Origin: Pseudomonas putida
GTDB taxonomy: Bacteria; Pseudomonadota; Gammaproteobacteria; Pseudomonadales; Pseudomonadaceae
Assembly: GCF_028682395.1 (NCBI RefSeq)
Contig: NZ_JANHLC010000008.1
Coordinates: forward strand, 62,001-126,000
Length of the DNA: 64,000 nt
Direction: 5' to 3'
Within the stretch, counting starts at the first letter, position 1. Every line of letters starts with the position of its first letter. The translations under genes were made by a program, and so were the position numbers. Below are positions 8,152-16,285 of this stretch, piece after piece. The notes below the pieces were generated by a model. The model did not search any database, had not been told where the DNA came from, and saw only the letters and a program-made list of their open reading frames with translations.

Positions 8152-8621
8152 GCCGGCGTCACCTGGTAGTGACCACTTTTGCCGCCGCGTTTTTCCAGCA
8201 GGCAGACCGACTCGATGGTCATGCCCCGGTCCACGGCCTTGCACATATCGTAGATCGTCAACGCGGCGACACTGGCGGCGGTCAGCGCCTCCATTTCCAC
8301 GCCCGTCTGCCCGGCGAGCTTGCAGCGCGCGATGATCCGGACGGCATCGACGCCTTCGGCGCTCAGCTCGACCTTGACGCTGGTCAGCATCAGCGGATGG
8401 CACAGGGGGATCAGATCGGAGGTCTTCTTCGCGGCCTGGATCCCGGCAATGCGCGCCACGGCAAAGACATCCCCCTTGGGGTGACCGCCGCTGACAATCA
8501 TTTGCAGGGTTTGCGGCTGCATTCGCACCAGGGCTTGCGCCACCGCCTCGCGGGACGTCACCGCTTTATCGGTGACATCGACCATGTTGGCGCGGCCTTG
8601 GGAATCGAGATGGGTCAGCAC
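8148..8621 (-). CDS. moaC: MoaC, cyclic pyranopterin monophosphate synthase
   Basis: The start chosen is GTG at 8621, since a strong GGAGGAA site lies upstream with good spacing and MoaC proteins begin LTHLDSQGRANMVDV; the frame upstream to 8648 has no such site. This gives 157 residues. Recognisable segments are AGIQAAKKTSDLIPLCHPL (substrate pocket) and GVEMEALTAASVAALTIYD. MoaC converts the MoaA product to cPMP in molybdenum cofactor synthesis. The stop overlaps the moaD ATG. moaA is not in the window. Confidence 0.94.
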   Translation of the reverse strand: MLTHLDSQGRANMVDVTDKAVTSREAVAQALVRMQPQTLQMIVSGGHPKGDVFAVARIAGIQAAKKTSDLIPLCHPLMLTSVKVELSAEGVDAVRIIARCKLAGQTGVEMEALTAASVAALTIYDMCKAVDRGMTIESVCLLEKRGGKSGHYQVTPA

Positions 8622-8663
8622 GGTTGTTCCTCCAGATAGGAGAAACATTTAAGCAAGGGCAAG

Positions 8664-8711
8664 GGCAAGCGGCAAGCGAAGCGCGTGTCCGCCCTTCACT
8701 TGCCGCCTGCC
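8664..8711. repeat. REP-like palindrome upstream of moaC and downstream of the PIN-PhoH gene
   Basis: GGCAAGCGGCAAG (8664-8676) pairs with CTTGCCGCCTGCC (8699-8711) at 12 of 13 positions around a 22-base loop. One arm recurs (12 of 13) in the algD-alg8 gap at 14711-14723, which marks a dispersed repeat family. It may act as a transcript 3' end for the PIN-PhoH gene, although no U-tract follows. Confidence 0.6.
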
Positions 8712-8730
8712 GCTTACCGCTGGTTGCTGC

Positions 8731-10125
8731 TTATAGATGTGATTCGGCGTATTCGGCCAGGATCGACCGCGGCACCCCTTGCAGAGTGATATGCACGCCG
8801 TTGGGGAAGTCCTTGAAACGTTCGGTCAGGTAGGTCAGGCCCGAACTCGTCGCGGACAGGTAAGGGGTGTCGATCTGCGCCAGGTTACCCAGGCACACCA
8901 CTTTGGAACCGGCGCCCGCACGGGTGATGATGGTTTTCATCTGGTGCGGGGTGAGGTTCTGGCATTCGTCGATCAGGATCAGGCTTTGCTGGAAGCTGCG
9001 CCCACGGATGTAGTTAAGGGATTTGAACTGCAACGGCACCTTGCTCAGGATGTAGTCGACGCTGCCATGGGTGTTTTCATCTTCCATATGCAGGGCTTCG
9101 AGGTTGTCGGTAATGGCCCCCAGCCAGGGCTCCATTTTCTCCGCCTCGGTGCCGGGTAGAAAGCCGATTTCCTGATCCAGGCCCTGCACACTACGGGTCG
9201 CGATAATGCGCCGGTAGCGCTTAGTGACCATGGTCTGCTCGATGGCCGCTGCCAGCGCCAGGATGGTCTTGCCCGAGCCCGCGGCGCCGGACAGGTTGAC
9301 CAGGTGGATATCCGGATCAAGCAAGGCATACAGCGCCAGCGCCTGGTAGATATCACGCGGTTTCAGGCCCCAGGCTTCCTGGTGCATCAGGGGTTCCTGG
9401 TGCAGGTCGAGAATCAGCAGGTGGTCCGCGCGGATTTCCTTGATCCAGCCGACAAAACCCTGCTCGTCGATAATGAACTCATTGATATGCACCGCCGGCA
9501 GGTTGTCGATCAACTGCACCTGGTGCCAGGTCCGCCCGTGATCCTGGCGGGTCTCGACCTTGCTGACACGATCCCAGAAGGAACCGCTCATGGTGTGATA
9601 GCCATTGGGCAGCAGGGAGACATCATCGACCAGTTGGTCGGTGCTGTAGTCCTCGGCGGCAATCCCGCAGGCACGCGCCTTCAGGCGCATATTGATGTCT
9701 TTGGTCACCAGCACCAGCGGCAGGTCCTTCTCGCGCGCGTGCAGGTCGATCAACTGATTGATGATGATGTTGTCGTTCAGGTGCTCGGGCAACAGCGTAT
9801 TGGGGTCGCCGCGCTTACTCATCAGGATCGACAGCAGCCCCTTGGGACCGCTTTTTCCGCGCTGGATCGGCACGCCCAGTTCGACGTCCTCGGGCGAGGC
9901 GTCCCCCAGGGTCTTGTCGATCAGGCGGATCGCCTGGCGGCATTCGGCGGCAACGCTGTGATGGCCACTCTTGAGCTTGTCGAGTTCCTCAAGGACCGTC
10001 ATCGGGATGGCAACGTGGTGTTCTTCGAAGTTCAGCAGCGCGTTTGGATCGTGAATCAATACATTGGTATCGAGCACATAAAGGATTGGCTGGTTGGAAG
10101 AAGGGGCGCGTCCGTGATCATCCAT
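8731..10125 (-). CDS. PIN domain plus PhoH-family ATPase (YlaK-type)
   Basis: This is a 464-residue fusion. The N-terminal PIN nuclease domain (residues about 12-145) shows the acidic motif YVLDTNVLIHDP and a second acidic site in VLEELDKLKSG. The C-terminal PhoH-like P-loop ATPase has Walker A GAAGSGKT near residue 282 and Walker B LILIDECQN near residue 385. Such PIN-PhoH proteins are implicated in RNA unwinding and cleavage, but the Pseudomonas function is not established. It is a neighbour of moaC in P. aeruginosa too (PA3919). An AGGT site precedes the ATG. Some annotations call it phosphate-starvation protein, but nothing here shows phosphate control. Confidence 0.88.
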   Translation of the reverse strand: MDDHGRAPSSNQPILYVLDTNVLIHDPNALLNFEEHHVAIPMTVLEELDKLKSGHHSVAAECRQAIRLIDKTLGDASPEDVELGVPIQRGKSGPKGLLSILMSKRGDPNTLLPEHLNDNIIINQLIDLHAREKDLPLVLVTKDINMRLKARACGIAAEDYSTDQLVDDVSLLPNGYHTMSGSFWDRVSKVETRQDHGRTWHQVQLIDNLPAVHINEFIIDEQGFVGWIKEIRADHLLILDLHQEPLMHQEAWGLKPRDIYQALALYALLDPDIHLVNLSGAAGSGKTILALAAAIEQTMVTKRYRRIIATRSVQGLDQEIGFLPGTEAEKMEPWLGAITDNLEALHMEDENTHGSVDYILSKVPLQFKSLNYIRGRSFQQSLILIDECQNLTPHQMKTIITRAGAGSKVVCLGNLAQIDTPYLSATSSGLTYLTERFKDFPNGVHITLQGVPRSILAEYAESHL

Positions 10126-10478
10126 ACTCGGTCACCTTTGTGGGAGCCAGGTCGACGCAATACCTGAACGGTGCTGCGCCGCGAAGTGACCGTCGAAACC
10201 ACCTGGAGGGGTCAGGTGAGCTGCACACAAAGTGGGTCTTGAAAGACGCCACCTGTGTCGCAGGTTTCGGCGGTCTGACTCCGTAATACCGCAAAACAGA
10301 TGACAGGAATAAGCACTTTGACGCTTTTTTGAAGTTTATTTTTCAGGCTGACGAATAGCCCTTGGCGAGCCCGGCCAGCACCGTTAAAGTCAGAAGTCCG
10401 CCAGCATCGAAATATCCGAAAAAATCCCCCCGAAATAGCCCTGCACCCAGCAAAAGCGGGCCCTGGCTCACAACCCGG
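10126..10478. other. Intergenic region between the PIN-PhoH gene and the NodB-like gene
   Basis: It should hold the leftward promoter of the PIN-PhoH gene and the 3' end of the NodB-like gene. A frame of about 40 residues on the minus strand ending at 10343 encodes a hydrophobic, glycine-rich peptide, but it has no ribosome site and is not called. No clear terminator or operator is seen. Confidence 0.45.
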
Positions 10479-11600
10479 TTAAAAACCCGCCGTACACTTC
10501 TGCCAGCCGATACCACTCTGGGCGGTGCTCTTGAGCAACCAGGGCAAGGCACCGCGCGCGCGCTCCTGGCCGTCATGGAAAACCACCACGCCATGCCGCC
10601 ACAACAGCATCAGGGTCAACACCCGTTGCCCGGCCTGCTCGGCACTGAGTTTGCCGGAAGCATCCTGCGAATCGATGTTCCACAAGGCCACCTGCACGCC
10701 CTGGGACTGGAAAAAACCTTCGGCATCGCTACGGCGCTGGCCATAGGGTGGCCGGAACAGCGGGACATAGCTGTCCGGCACGACACTGCGCGCCAGCGCC
10801 ACACTGCGCAGAATCGAGGCCTCCCAGTCCTGCCAATGGCTGTGGGAACGATACTGCCAGCCCTGCACGCCCACGCACTGGTGCGCATACAGTTCACGCA
10901 CCGCGCCCACCGAGCTTTTGTCCACGCGATTCTGCAAGGCGTCGCCCAACACAAAGAAGGTCGCGCTGAGCTTCTGCTTGCGCAGGTAATCGACCATCCA
11001 GTCTGTATTGCCCAGCATCGGCCCGGGGCCGCCATCGAAGGTCAGTACAAAGAGCCGGTCGTTCAAGTCGGTGCCATTGCGCTCATAGTCGCCGTAGCGT
11101 TCGATCTCGCTGCTGACCTGGGGAAACAGCGCAGCCTGGCGCAGTTGCTCATCCAGGTAGCGTTCGTGAAACAGGCGGCTTGGCTCGGCCCAGTTGAAAT
11201 AGAAGGAGTCGGCGCCCACTTCGAACTTGCCGGCCTGCTCACGCAGGGTGTTGATGTCCTCGACGTAATAGCAGAACGAGGCGTCCTGCTCACAGCTCTG
11301 CTGGGCCAGGTCATAGTTGGCCAGCAGGCGCGCCCACCAGCGCTGACGCAGGTGGCTGATGGAGGGCAGGTTGATGCTCTTGAGGCCAAGACGCTGTTTG
11401 AGCTCGGTCTCATCCAGGGCTTCGCTGGCGAGCAGGGCCCGGGCAAACATCAAGATCTCCGCCCGCGACGCGACATCGAACAGCGCCGGCGTGTCCAGGG
11501 CCTCTGGCCAGGTGCTGCGGTCCAGGGTCGCTGGCTCGCCAGGTGCCGCCAGGCTGGCGAAGCTCCATAGCCAGGCACAGAAGAAAAGAGCAATGCGCAC
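10479..11600 (-). CDS. Secreted NodB-fold (polysaccharide deacetylase-like) protein with degenerate metal motifs
   Basis: GTG at 11600 is preferred: GGAGGT lies 7 bases upstream, whereas the ATG at 11615 has nothing comparable. This gives 373 residues with a signal peptide (RIALFFCAWLWSFASLA). A non-catalytic N-terminal half of about 180 residues precedes a NodB domain. Motif 1 reads TFDGGP (about 187-192) instead of TFDDGP, so the metal-binding second aspartate is glycine. Motif 2 reads SHSHWQD, without the usual H-(S/T)-x-x-H spacing. RPPYG (283-287) and a late FHDG are kept. It may be an inactive or metal-altered relative, perhaps a carbohydrate-binding periplasmic protein. Function unknown. 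Confidence 0.75.
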   Translation of the reverse strand: MRIALFFCAWLWSFASLAAPGEPATLDRSTWPEALDTPALFDVASRAEILMFARALLASEALDETELKQRLGLKSINLPSISHLRQRWWARLLANYDLAQQSCEQDASFCYYVEDINTLREQAGKFEVGADSFYFNWAEPSRLFHERYLDEQLRQAALFPQVSSEIERYGDYERNGTDLNDRLFVLTFDGGPGPMLGNTDWMVDYLRKQKLSATFFVLGDALQNRVDKSSVGAVRELYAHQCVGVQGWQYRSHSHWQDWEASILRSVALARSVVPDSYVPLFRPPYGQRRSDAEGFFQSQGVQVALWNIDSQDASGKLSAEQAGQRVLTLMLLWRHGVVVFHDGQERARGALPWLLKSTAQSGIGWQKCTAGF

Positions 11601-11776
11601 GGTAACCACCTCCATAACCTAACCCGCGGCGCACTATACCTTGATCGCCGCCCGCCGCCGCTACGGCCCGCCCATCGCCTTTGTGACACAGAACGTCGGT
11701 CCGGCTATCGGCATCATAGGTGGAGTCAAAGCGCGCCAACCCCTAGAATCCCCCGACGATCAAAGGAGACGACTGC

Positions 11777-12556
11777 ATGCTGATGGTGATTTCCCCCGCC
11801 AAGACCCTCGATTTCGAAACACCGCCGGTGACCGAGCGCTTCACCCAGCCGCAGTACCTCGACCATTCGCAGGAACTGATTCAGCAACTGCGCGAGCTCA
11901 GCCCCACCCAGATCAGCGAGCTGATGCATGTTTCCGACAAGATCGGCGGCCTCAATGCCGCGCGTTTCGGTAGCTGGACGCCGGCCTTCACCCCCGAGAA
12001 CGCCAAGCAGGCCTTGCTCGCCTTCAAGGGTGACGTCTATACCGGGCTGAACGCCGAGGACTTCAACGAAGCCGATTTCGAGTTCGCCCAGAACCATCTG
12101 CGCATGCTCTCCGGCCTCTATGGCCTGCTCCGTCCGCTGGACCTGATGCAACCCTATCGTCTGGAAATGGGCACCAAACTGGCCAATGCCCGGGGCAAGG
12201 ATCTTTACGCCTTCTGGGGCACACGCATCAGCGAATGGCTGAACGAGGCCCTGGCCGAGCAGGGCGACGACGTACTGCTCAACCTGGCCTCCAACGAGTA
12301 CTTCTCGGCGGTCAAGCGCTCGACCCTGAACGCACGGATCATCAATACCGAGTTCAAGGACCTGAAAAACGGCCAGTACAAGATCATCAGCTTTTATGCC
12401 AAAAAGGCCCGGGGCATGATGAGCCGCTTCGTGATTCGCGAACGCCTCAACGACCCGGCGGCCCTCAAGCAGTTCGACGAGCAGGGCTATCGCTTCAGCG
12501 CCGAGCAATCGAAACCTGACAGCCTGGTGTTTCTGCGCGATCACGCCCCTGAATGA
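11777..12556 (+). CDS. yaaA: Peroxide stress protein YaaA (UPF0246)
   Basis: The 259-residue protein is full length for YaaA. It starts MLMVISPAKTLDFETPP and contains GDVYTGLNAEDF, LSGLYGLLRPLDLMQPYRLEMG and NLASNEYFSAV, all hallmark segments. In E. coli YaaA lowers intracellular free iron under H2O2 stress (OxyR regulon) and has a DNA-binding fold. An AGGAGA-type site precedes the ATG. It stands just upstream of algD, as PA3539 does in P. aeruginosa. Confidence 0.92.
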   Translation: MLMVISPAKTLDFETPPVTERFTQPQYLDHSQELIQQLRELSPTQISELMHVSDKIGGLNAARFGSWTPAFTPENAKQALLAFKGDVYTGLNAEDFNEADFEFAQNHLRMLSGLYGLLRPLDLMQPYRLEMGTKLANARGKDLYAFWGTRISEWLNEALAEQGDDVLLNLASNEYFSAVKRSTLNARIINTEFKDLKNGQYKIISFYAKKARGMMSRFVIRERLNDPAALKQFDEQGYRFSAEQSKPDSLVFLRDHAPE

Positions 12557-12569
12557 CCCCTCCCCGTAC

Positions 12570-12594
12570 GCACCGGGTTGCCCTGACCCGGTGC
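12570..12594 (+). terminator. Hairpin after yaaA
   Basis: GCACCGGG (12570-12577) pairs with CCCGGTGC (12587-12594), a perfect 8-bp stem with a 9-base loop, 13 bases after the yaaA stop. No U-tract follows, so it may be a Rho-dependent end or mRNA stabiliser. Confidence 0.5.
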
Positions 12595-12709
12595 ATGCCG
12601 CAGCACCTCCCCGCCTTACCAGTCGCAAAAAAGCCAACTAATTGACGCCAAAATAGAGACGTATCAAGTCCCAGGTTTTTCGTCGCAAGAAAAATGTGAC
12701 TTTTTTTCA

Positions 12710-12746
12710 TAGTGGCACTTACTTTTTTACACCGTAGTGGCACTTA
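12710..12746 (+). repeat. 12-bp direct repeat in the algD control region
   Basis: TAGTGGCACTTA occurs at 12710-12721 and again at 12735-12746, 25 bases apart, each containing TGGCA. AmrZ half-sites in pseudomonads contain TGGCA/GGCA-type cores, so a ribbon-helix-helix dimer binding site is a fair guess. It lies about 120-160 bases upstream of the AlgU-like promoter. Confidence 0.6.
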
Positions 12747-12867
12747 ACTATCTAGCGCTGTTAACTCCCCGTTAATACAGGGCGAATCTTCAAGTGCTAT
12801 CAATATGAAAGCATTGCCATCTTTGAAATAATTTCGAATTTTTTCAAAACACCTGATCAACCGTCAG

Positions 12868-12894
12868 GAACTATGCCCAAATCGGTTGCTCATA
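12868..12894 (+). promoter_or_regulatory. Candidate AlgU (sigma-22) promoter of algD
   Basis: GAACTA (12868-12873), a 16-base spacer and TCATA (12890-12894) compare with the AlgU consensus GAACTT-N16/17-TCtga and with the P. aeruginosa algD promoter (GAACTT and TCCTA). Transcription from here would give a leader of about 465 bases, somewhat longer than in P. aeruginosa. Assigned by eye; one mismatch in the -35. Confidence 0.5.
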
Positions 12895-13365
12895 CAACCG
12901 GTAACGATTCCTACAGAGCATGTGAGAAATTACTTACATAGAGGCAGGACGATTTAGCCAATAGCCCATGTGCCACAGGCTGAATTCGCCACCGGCTCAA
13001 CTCAATCAAACAAGGACGGGGCATCGGTACCAAAATCCATCCCTGAAGATCGGACAAAACCCGACCTGAAAATCGTCTTTTTAAATGAGTTTTGTGTTCT
13101 AAAACAAGCTGATAGCCCTGGCAAAAGAGCCCGCTAGCAGCCGTAAATGCCGCTTCGCGATGAAGGCTGGCAACAATCTGGGGCATGCCCCCACTGACTG
13201 GCCAAGTTGCCGCACAACTTGAGCGCACTTATTTAAGCGCTCGGTACGTATATGCCTGCTCGCAAAGCCTTGACCTTAATTAGTCAAACTTACGAGCGCT
13301 CGAAAACAAAGTTTTTTAATTAACTTCGGCCAACTATTGGCGTGATTAATATAGAGGTGAACACG

Positions 13366-14682
13366 ATGCGCATCAGCATATTTGGTTTGGGTTATGTCGG
13401 CGCGGTCTGCGCAGGTTGCCTGTCCGCACGGGGCCATGACGTGGTGGGCGTGGATATCTCCAAAGACAAGATCGACCTGATCAACAGCGGCAAATCGCCG
13501 ATTGTCGAACCTGGCCTAGAAGCACTGCTGGCCCAGGGCATCGCCACTGGCCGCTTGCGGGGCACCACGGATTTCGCCGCGGCGATTCGCGACACCGACC
13601 TGTCCATGTTGTGCGTCGGCACGCCGAGCAAGAAGAACGGCGACCTGGAACTCAACTACATCGAATCGGTGTGCCGCGAGATCGGTTTTGTCCTGCGTGA
13701 CAAAACCACCCGCCACACCATCGTGGTCCGTAGCACCGTATTGCCGGGCACCGTGAAGAACGTGGTCATCCCGATTCTCGAAGACTGCTCGGGGAAAAAG
13801 GCTGGTATCGATTTCGGCGTTGCGGTGAACCCGGAGTTCCTGCGCGAAAGCACCGCGATCAAGGACTACGACTTCCCACCCATGACCGTGATCGGCCAAC
13901 TGGACGCAGCCAGCGGCGATGTCCTGCAAGCCCTCTACGAAGAACTGGAAGCGCCGATTATCCGCAAGGACATCGAAGTCGCCGAAATGATCAAGTACAC
14001 CTGCAATGTCTGGCACGCGACCAAGGTCACCTTTGCCAACGAGATCGGCAATATCGCCAAGGCCGTCGGCGTTGATGGCCGTGAAGTGATGGACGTGGTC
14101 TGCCAGGACAAGACCCTCAATCTCTCCCAGTACTACATGCGTCCAGGCTTTGCCTTTGGCGGCTCATGCCTGCCCAAGGATGTGCGCGCCCTGACCTACC
14201 GCGCCGGTTCCCTGGACGTCGAGGCGCCGCTGCTCAACTCGCTGATGCGCAGCAACGAGTCCCAGGTGCAAAACGCTTTCGACATCATCGACAGCCATGA
14301 CAAACGCAAAGTCGCCCTACTGGGCCTGAGTTTCAAGTCCGGCACCGACGATCTGCGCGAAAGCCCGCTGGTGGAACTGGCGGAAATGCTGATCGGCAAG
14401 GGCTTCGACCTGAGCATCTACGACAAGAATGTCGAGTACGCCCGTGTCCACGGGGCGAATCGGGACTACATCGAATCGAAGATTCCCCATGTCTCGTCCC
14501 TGCTCAACGCCGACTTCGAGGACGTGATCGAGCGCAGCGACATCATCGTGCTCGGCAACCGCGACGAGCGCTTCCGTGCCTTGGCCGAAAGCGCCCCCCA
14601 AGGCAAGCAGGTAATCGACCTGGTCGGTTTCATGGCCCGGGCGACCAGCGTGAGCGGACGTACCGAAGGAATCTGCTGGTAA
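13366..14682 (+). CDS. algD: GDP-mannose 6-dehydrogenase AlgD
   Basis: ATG 13366 is chosen because AlgD begins MRISIFGLGYVGAVCAG and GAGGT lies 8 bases upstream; an in-frame ATG at 13342 would add eight residues. The 438-residue protein has the N-terminal Rossmann motif GLGYVG, NPEFLRESTAIKDYDFPPMT, the catalytic cysteine in GGSCLPKDVRAL near residue 268, and the C-terminal UDPG/MGDP dehydrogenase domain. It oxidises GDP-mannose twice to GDP-mannuronate, the committed step of alginate synthesis in the cytoplasm. First gene of the operon. Confidence 0.98.
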   Translation: MRISIFGLGYVGAVCAGCLSARGHDVVGVDISKDKIDLINSGKSPIVEPGLEALLAQGIATGRLRGTTDFAAAIRDTDLSMLCVGTPSKKNGDLELNYIESVCREIGFVLRDKTTRHTIVVRSTVLPGTVKNVVIPILEDCSGKKAGIDFGVAVNPEFLRESTAIKDYDFPPMTVIGQLDAASGDVLQALYEELEAPIIRKDIEVAEMIKYTCNVWHATKVTFANEIGNIAKAVGVDGREVMDVVCQDKTLNLSQYYMRPGFAFGGSCLPKDVRALTYRAGSLDVEAPLLNSLMRSNESQVQNAFDIIDSHDKRKVALLGLSFKSGTDDLRESPLVELAEMLIGKGFDLSIYDKNVEYARVHGANRDYIESKIPHVSSLLNADFEDVIERSDIIVLGNRDERFRALAESAPQGKQVIDLVGFMARATSVSGRTEGICW

Positions 14683-14689
14683 GACAAAA

Positions 14690-14729
14690 GGCAGCGGCAA
14701 GCGCTACCCACTTGCCGCTTGTCGCTGCC
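14690..14729. repeat. REP-like palindrome in the algD-alg8 gap
   Basis: GCGGCAAG (14694-14701) pairs with CTTGCCGC (14711-14718) around a 9-base loop, and outer GGCAGC/GCTGCC (14690-14695 and 14724-14729) offers an alternative overlapping pairing. CTTGCCGCTTGTC matches an arm of the element at 8664-8711. It sits inside the operon, 8 bases after algD, and could stabilise or trim the algD message. Confidence 0.6.
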
Positions 14730-14750
14730 GTCTGGAACTGGAATTCATTT

Positions 14751-16232
14751 ATGCAAAGCCTCAAACACAGTCTTCTTCAAGCCGCCGGCTGGCTGTTCTA
14801 TCTGAGCCTGTTGATGGGCCTCGCCCTGGCCTTGCCCCCGTCCGTCTTCGACTCCGAATCGAAGCAGTTTATTTTTCTGATCGGCGCCGTCGGTATCTGG
14901 CGCTACTCCATGGGCGCCATGCACTTTGTGCGTGGCATGCTGTTTCTCTATGTCGTGTATCCGCACCTGCGCCGCAAGGTACGCAAGCTGGGCAAGACGG
15001 CAGACCCGTCCCATGTTTTTTTGATGGTCACCAGTTTTCGTATCGATGCCCTGACCACCGCCCAGGTCTACAGCTCGGTCATCCGTGAAGCCATCGACTG
15101 TGGCTACCCCACCACGGTGGTCTGCTCCCTGGTCGAAATGTCCGATGAGCTGCTGGTCAAGAGTCTCTGGGCCCGCCTGAATCCGCCGGAGCGGGTCAAA
15201 CTGGACTTTGTGCGCATCGCCGGCACCGGCAAGCGCGATGGCCTGGCCTTTGGCTTCCGGGCGATTTCGCGCCACCTGCCGGACGAGCGCGCCGTGGTGG
15301 CGGTGATCGACGGCGACACCGTGCTCGGCGAAGGCGTGGTACGCAAGACCGTGCCCTGGTTCCAGCTGTTCGGCAATGTCGGCGGCTTGACCACCAACGA
15401 ATTCTGCGAAGTGCGCGGCAGCTACATCATGAGCCAGTGGCACAAGCTGCGCTTCGCCCAGCGCCACATCAACATGTGCTCCATGGCCCTGTCCAAGCGC
15501 GTGCTGACCATGACCGGGCGCATGTCGGTGTTTCGCGCCACCGTGGTCACCGACCCGGCCTTTATCGCCGATGTGGAAAGCGATTCGCTGCAACACTGGC
15601 GCCTGGGCCGCTTCAAGTTTCTCACCGGCGATGACAAGTCCAGTTGGTTCAGCCTGATGCGCCTGGGCTACGACACGTTCTACGTGCCCGATGCCGCGAT
15701 CAATACGGTCGAACACCCGCCGGAGAAGAGCTTTCTCAAGGCCAGCCGCAAACTGATGTTCCGCTGGTACGGCAATAACCTGCGCCAGAATTCGCGGGCT
15801 CTCGGCCTTGGGGTCAAACGCCTGGGCCTGTTCACCAGCGTGGTGTTGTTCGACCAGCGCGTCTCGATGTGGACCTCGCTGCTGGGCCTGACCGTGGCCC
15901 TGCTCGCGACCTTCAAGTACGGCAGCGCTTTTATCCTGGTCTACCTGCTGTGGATCGGTATCACCCGCCTGATCCTGACCCTTCTGCTTGCCTGCTCCGG
16001 CCACCGGATCGGCCCCGCCTACCCGGCGATTCTCTATTACAACCAGATCGTCGGCGCACTGGTGAAGATCTACGTGTTCTTCCGCCTCGACCAACAGTCC
16101 TGGACCCGCCAGGACACCAAATTGACCCGTGACCTGGCCAGCTTCCAGCGCTGGTTCAACACCTGGTCGTCACGAACCATGACCTTTTCTGCCGGCAGCG
16201 TGTTTGTCGCCGTACTGCTGCTGATGGTCTGA
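14751..16232 (+). CDS. alg8: Alg8, alginate polymerase glycosyltransferase
   Basis: ATG 14751 gives 493 residues and matches the Alg8 N-terminus (LKHxLLQAAGWLFYLSLLMG); the frame open to 14712 covers the repeat. The protein is an inner-membrane GT2 synthase with two N-terminal TM segments (about 8-30 and 36-66), a cytoplasmic GT-A domain with the metal/nucleotide motif VIDGDTVLG, a QHWRLGR segment equivalent to QxxRW, and C-terminal TM helices from about residue 370. It polymerises mannuronate from GDP-mannuronate and needs Alg44 with c-di-GMP. Confidence 0.97.
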   Translation: MQSLKHSLLQAAGWLFYLSLLMGLALALPPSVFDSESKQFIFLIGAVGIWRYSMGAMHFVRGMLFLYVVYPHLRRKVRKLGKTADPSHVFLMVTSFRIDALTTAQVYSSVIREAIDCGYPTTVVCSLVEMSDELLVKSLWARLNPPERVKLDFVRIAGTGKRDGLAFGFRAISRHLPDERAVVAVIDGDTVLGEGVVRKTVPWFQLFGNVGGLTTNEFCEVRGSYIMSQWHKLRFAQRHINMCSMALSKRVLTMTGRMSVFRATVVTDPAFIADVESDSLQHWRLGRFKFLTGDDKSSWFSLMRLGYDTFYVPDAAINTVEHPPEKSFLKASRKLMFRWYGNNLRQNSRALGLGVKRLGLFTSVVLFDQRVSMWTSLLGLTVALLATFKYGSAFILVYLLWIGITRLILTLLLACSGHRIGPAYPAILYYNQIVGALVKIYVFFRLDQQSWTRQDTKLTRDLASFQRWFNTWSSRTMTFSAGSVFVAVLLLMV

Positions 16233-16285
16233 AGCCGACCGACGACATGCGCCGACTTGCCTGAACACACGAGGAACGACACACG

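Larger units (their letters stand above)
12595..13365 (+). promoter_or_regulatory. algD upstream control region
   Basis: About 770 bases without a gene, AT-richer than its flanks. This is the only large control region of the alginate operon. In P. aeruginosa the algD promoter is AlgU-dependent, has distant AlgR and AmrZ sites, and gives a leader of over 300 bases. Here I see an AlgU-like promoter (12868-12894), a spaced 12-bp direct repeat (12710-12746), an inverted repeat TTGAC/GTCAA (13270-13287), and a GAGCGC/GCGCTC stem (about 13222-13242). No exact AlgR consensus CCGTTCGTC was found. A 105-residue minus-strand frame at 12911-13228 is not considered a gene. Confidence 0.7.

Noticed and set aside
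10343..10475. Hydrophobic glycine-rich short frame of about 40 residues after the NodB-like gene
   Set aside because: The only nearby starts lack ribosome sites; it could be the remnant of a membrane protein, but evidence is too thin.
12911..13228. 105-residue minus-strand frame in the algD control region
   Set aside because: No ribosome site, basic mixed composition, and it lies across expected regulatory DNA upstream of algD.
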